A stretch of 64,000 nucleotides of DNA from Flavivirga spongiicola. GTDB lineage: Bacteria; Bacteroidota; Bacteroidia; Flavobacteriales; Flavobacteriaceae. The stretch lies in NCBI RefSeq assembly GCF_030540825.1, contig NZ_JAUOEO010000001.1:1833001-1897000 (forward strand), read 5' to 3'. The position numbers and the translations under genes were made by a program. Of the stretch, positions 62,731-64,000 are shown one piece after another. Position 1 is the stretch's first letter. Every line of letters starts with the position of its first letter. The notes beneath the pieces are model-generated. The model saw only the letters and a list, made by a program, of their open reading frames with translations, was not told the origin of the DNA and did not search any database.

Positions 62731-64000
62731 AACCATTAGAATTGGTACGCGCGATAGTGAATTAGCACTATGGCAGGCCAAAATAGTACAACAACAACTC
62801 GAAAACCTAGGGTATAAAACACAATTAGTTCCTGTAAAATCTACTGGCGATTTAGTATTAGATAAGCCTTTGTACGAATTAGGAATTACTGGTATTTTTA
62901 CCAGAACCTTAGATATTGCCATGTTAAATCATGACATTGATATTGCAGTTCATTCTCTAAAAGATGTGCCAACCGTTTTACCTAAAGGCATTATACAAGC
63001 AGCCGTATTAAAACGAGGCAATGTAAATGACACATTGGTATTTAAAAACAATGAAGAGTTTTTAGGTTCTAAAGAAGCTATTATAGCAACGGGAAGCCTG
63101 CGCAGGCGTGCCCAATGGCTCAATAGGTTTCCAACACATAAAATTGTTGATTTACGAGGCAATGTGAATTCGCGTTTACAAAAACTAGAAGATAATGCCC
63201 ATTGGAATGGTGCTATTTTTGCAGCTGCTGGTATTGGCCGTATCGGTATAAGACCCGAAGAAGCGATTAATTTAGATTGGATGATTCCTGCTCCAGCTCA
63301 AGGTGCTATTATGATAACAGCTTTAGAGGAAGATGATTTTGTCAAAACTGCCTGTGCTGAATTAAATCATGAAGAAACCGAAATTTGTACCACTATTGAA
63401 CGTGAGTTTTTAAATAAATTAGAAGGCGGTTGCACAGCTCCCATTGGCGCACTCGCTTATATTAAAAACGAAGAAATCAACTTTAAGGGCGTGTTACTAA
63501 GTACAGATGGCACTAAAAGAATTGATGTTACTCGCGTAAAAAAACTAGGCGAACATAATGACGTAGCAGCATTTTGTGCCGATTTCATTATAGAACGAGG
63601 AGGCAAGCGTTTAATGGATAGCATTAAGAAAGCTAATAAAAAAACAAACGTCTATTCAACAAAATCGTTCACAGAAGACCAACGACTTCTCTTTCATGAA
63701 AAAATAACTTCGGAAAGCACCGATTTCATAAAAATAAGCTTAAATAGAATCCATCCCAGGTTCTTGAAAAACGAAATTCGGAATATAATCATCACCAGTA
63801 AAAATGCAGTAGAATCTTTAATTACTAACTATTCTTCAACAGAATTGCAGTTTAAAAATATATATTGTGTTGGTAGACGCACGAAGCGTTTGGTAGAAAA
63901 CAGGATAGGTAAAGTAACGCATTTTGAAAAAAACGCAAAAAAGCTAGCAGAGTACTTAGTTGAGTATATGGAAGGCGCCGAAGTCACTTATTTTTGCAGC
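62723..64000 (+). CDS. hemC: Hydroxymethylbilane synthase fused to uroporphyrinogen-III synthase (3' end outside window)
   Basis: ATG 62723 lies inside the hemA stop region. Residues 1-300: IRIGTRDSELALWQAKIVQQ, VHSLKDVPTVLPKG, GNVNSRLQKLEDN, PAPAQGAIMI and LEGGCTAPIGA with the dipyrromethane-binding Cys. From about 330 a second domain begins (IIITSKNAVESLITNY, NIYCVGRRTKRLVENRIGKV), the HemD fold. The frame is open to the window end (426 codons). HemC-HemD fusions are usual in Bacteroidota. Confidence 0.93.
   Translation, partial: MSKTIRIGTRDSELALWQAKIVQQQLENLGYKTQLVPVKSTGDLVLDKPLYELGITGIFTRTLDIAMLNHDIDIAVHSLKDVPTVLPKGIIQAAVLKRGNVNDTLVFKNNEEFLGSKEAIIATGSLRRRAQWLNRFPTHKIVDLRGNVNSRLQKLEDNAHWNGAIFAAAGIGRIGIRPEEAINLDWMIPAPAQGAIMITALEEDDFVKTACAELNHEETEICTTIEREFLNKLEGGCTAPIGALAYIKNEEINFKGVLLSTDGTKRIDVTRVKKLGEHNDVAAFCADFIIERGGKRLMDSIKKANKKTNVYSTKSFTEDQRLLFHEKITSESTDFIKISLNRIHPRFLKNEIRNIIITSKNAVESLITNYSSTELQFKNIYCVGRRTKRLVENRIGKVTHFEKNAKKLAEYLVEYMEGAEVTYFCS

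Overview
The window looks like one stretch of a Flavobacteriaceae (Bacteroidota) chromosome. Evidence: AT-rich DNA, no Shine-Dalgarno-like sequences before starts, signal peptides and lipoproteins of the Bacteroidota type, a type IX secretion C-terminal sorting domain, TANNTTTG-like promoter boxes, and core genes (tex, metG, a hemC-hemD fusion, hemA, hemH) with best-fit features of this family. No tRNA or rRNA gene, CRISPR array or complete insertion sequence was seen.

Region 1 (about 0.5-21.5 kb) is accessory DNA organised as an integron-like cassette array. About 23 genes, all on the minus strand, stand alone or in pairs (AraC+VOC twice, small unknown pairs, TlpA-like thioredoxin, serine hydrolase, MFS carrier, Ntn hydrolase, porin-like protein, DUF262/HNH protein, OLD-like ATPase and others). 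Nearly every unit is bounded by an imperfect palindromic site whose ends carry GCCTAAC/GCACAAC and GTTAGGC/GTTGTGC-like cores. Nine of these sites contain, always in the same orientation, a conserved ~140-bp segment (core ATCTTTCGAGATTGAATAC, end CACTCGTTACAAACGAGCG). This segment also carries a minus-strand TATATTTG box close upstream of most cassette genes. A decayed C-terminal end of a tyrosine recombinase (LLGHGSSKTTE motif) followed by a TATGCGTACCGGTACGCATA-type palindrome occurs in the array, with a second, shorter copy. No intact integrase is present. The left flank is a truncated GAF sensor-kinase gene.

Region 2 (21.5-23.1 kb) is a transition: an XRE regulator, a 110-bp long hairpin, a small unknown gene overlapping a truncated ECF sigma factor, and a block of REP-like palindromes.

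Region 3 (23.1-64 kb) is ordinary chromosome with operons on both strands: an RND/MMPL exporter with LolA-like and beta-barrel partners under a TetR regulator with clear operators; an AraC-linked small operon; tex; OmpA-like lipoprotein; ferritin; metG with an in-frame REP insertion; a ToxR-like membrane regulator beside YceI; a DnaJ/DksA-like/POT-transporter group; plsC, acyl-ACP desaturase and an AraC-GyrI regulator; a heme block (hemA, hemCD on plus; hemH, hemJ on minus) with an AraC regulator between. One solitary cassette-type site lies after a SnoaL-like lipoprotein gene at 55.3 kb, and a 163-bp MITE-like element supplies the stop codon of a DsbD-alpha-like gene.
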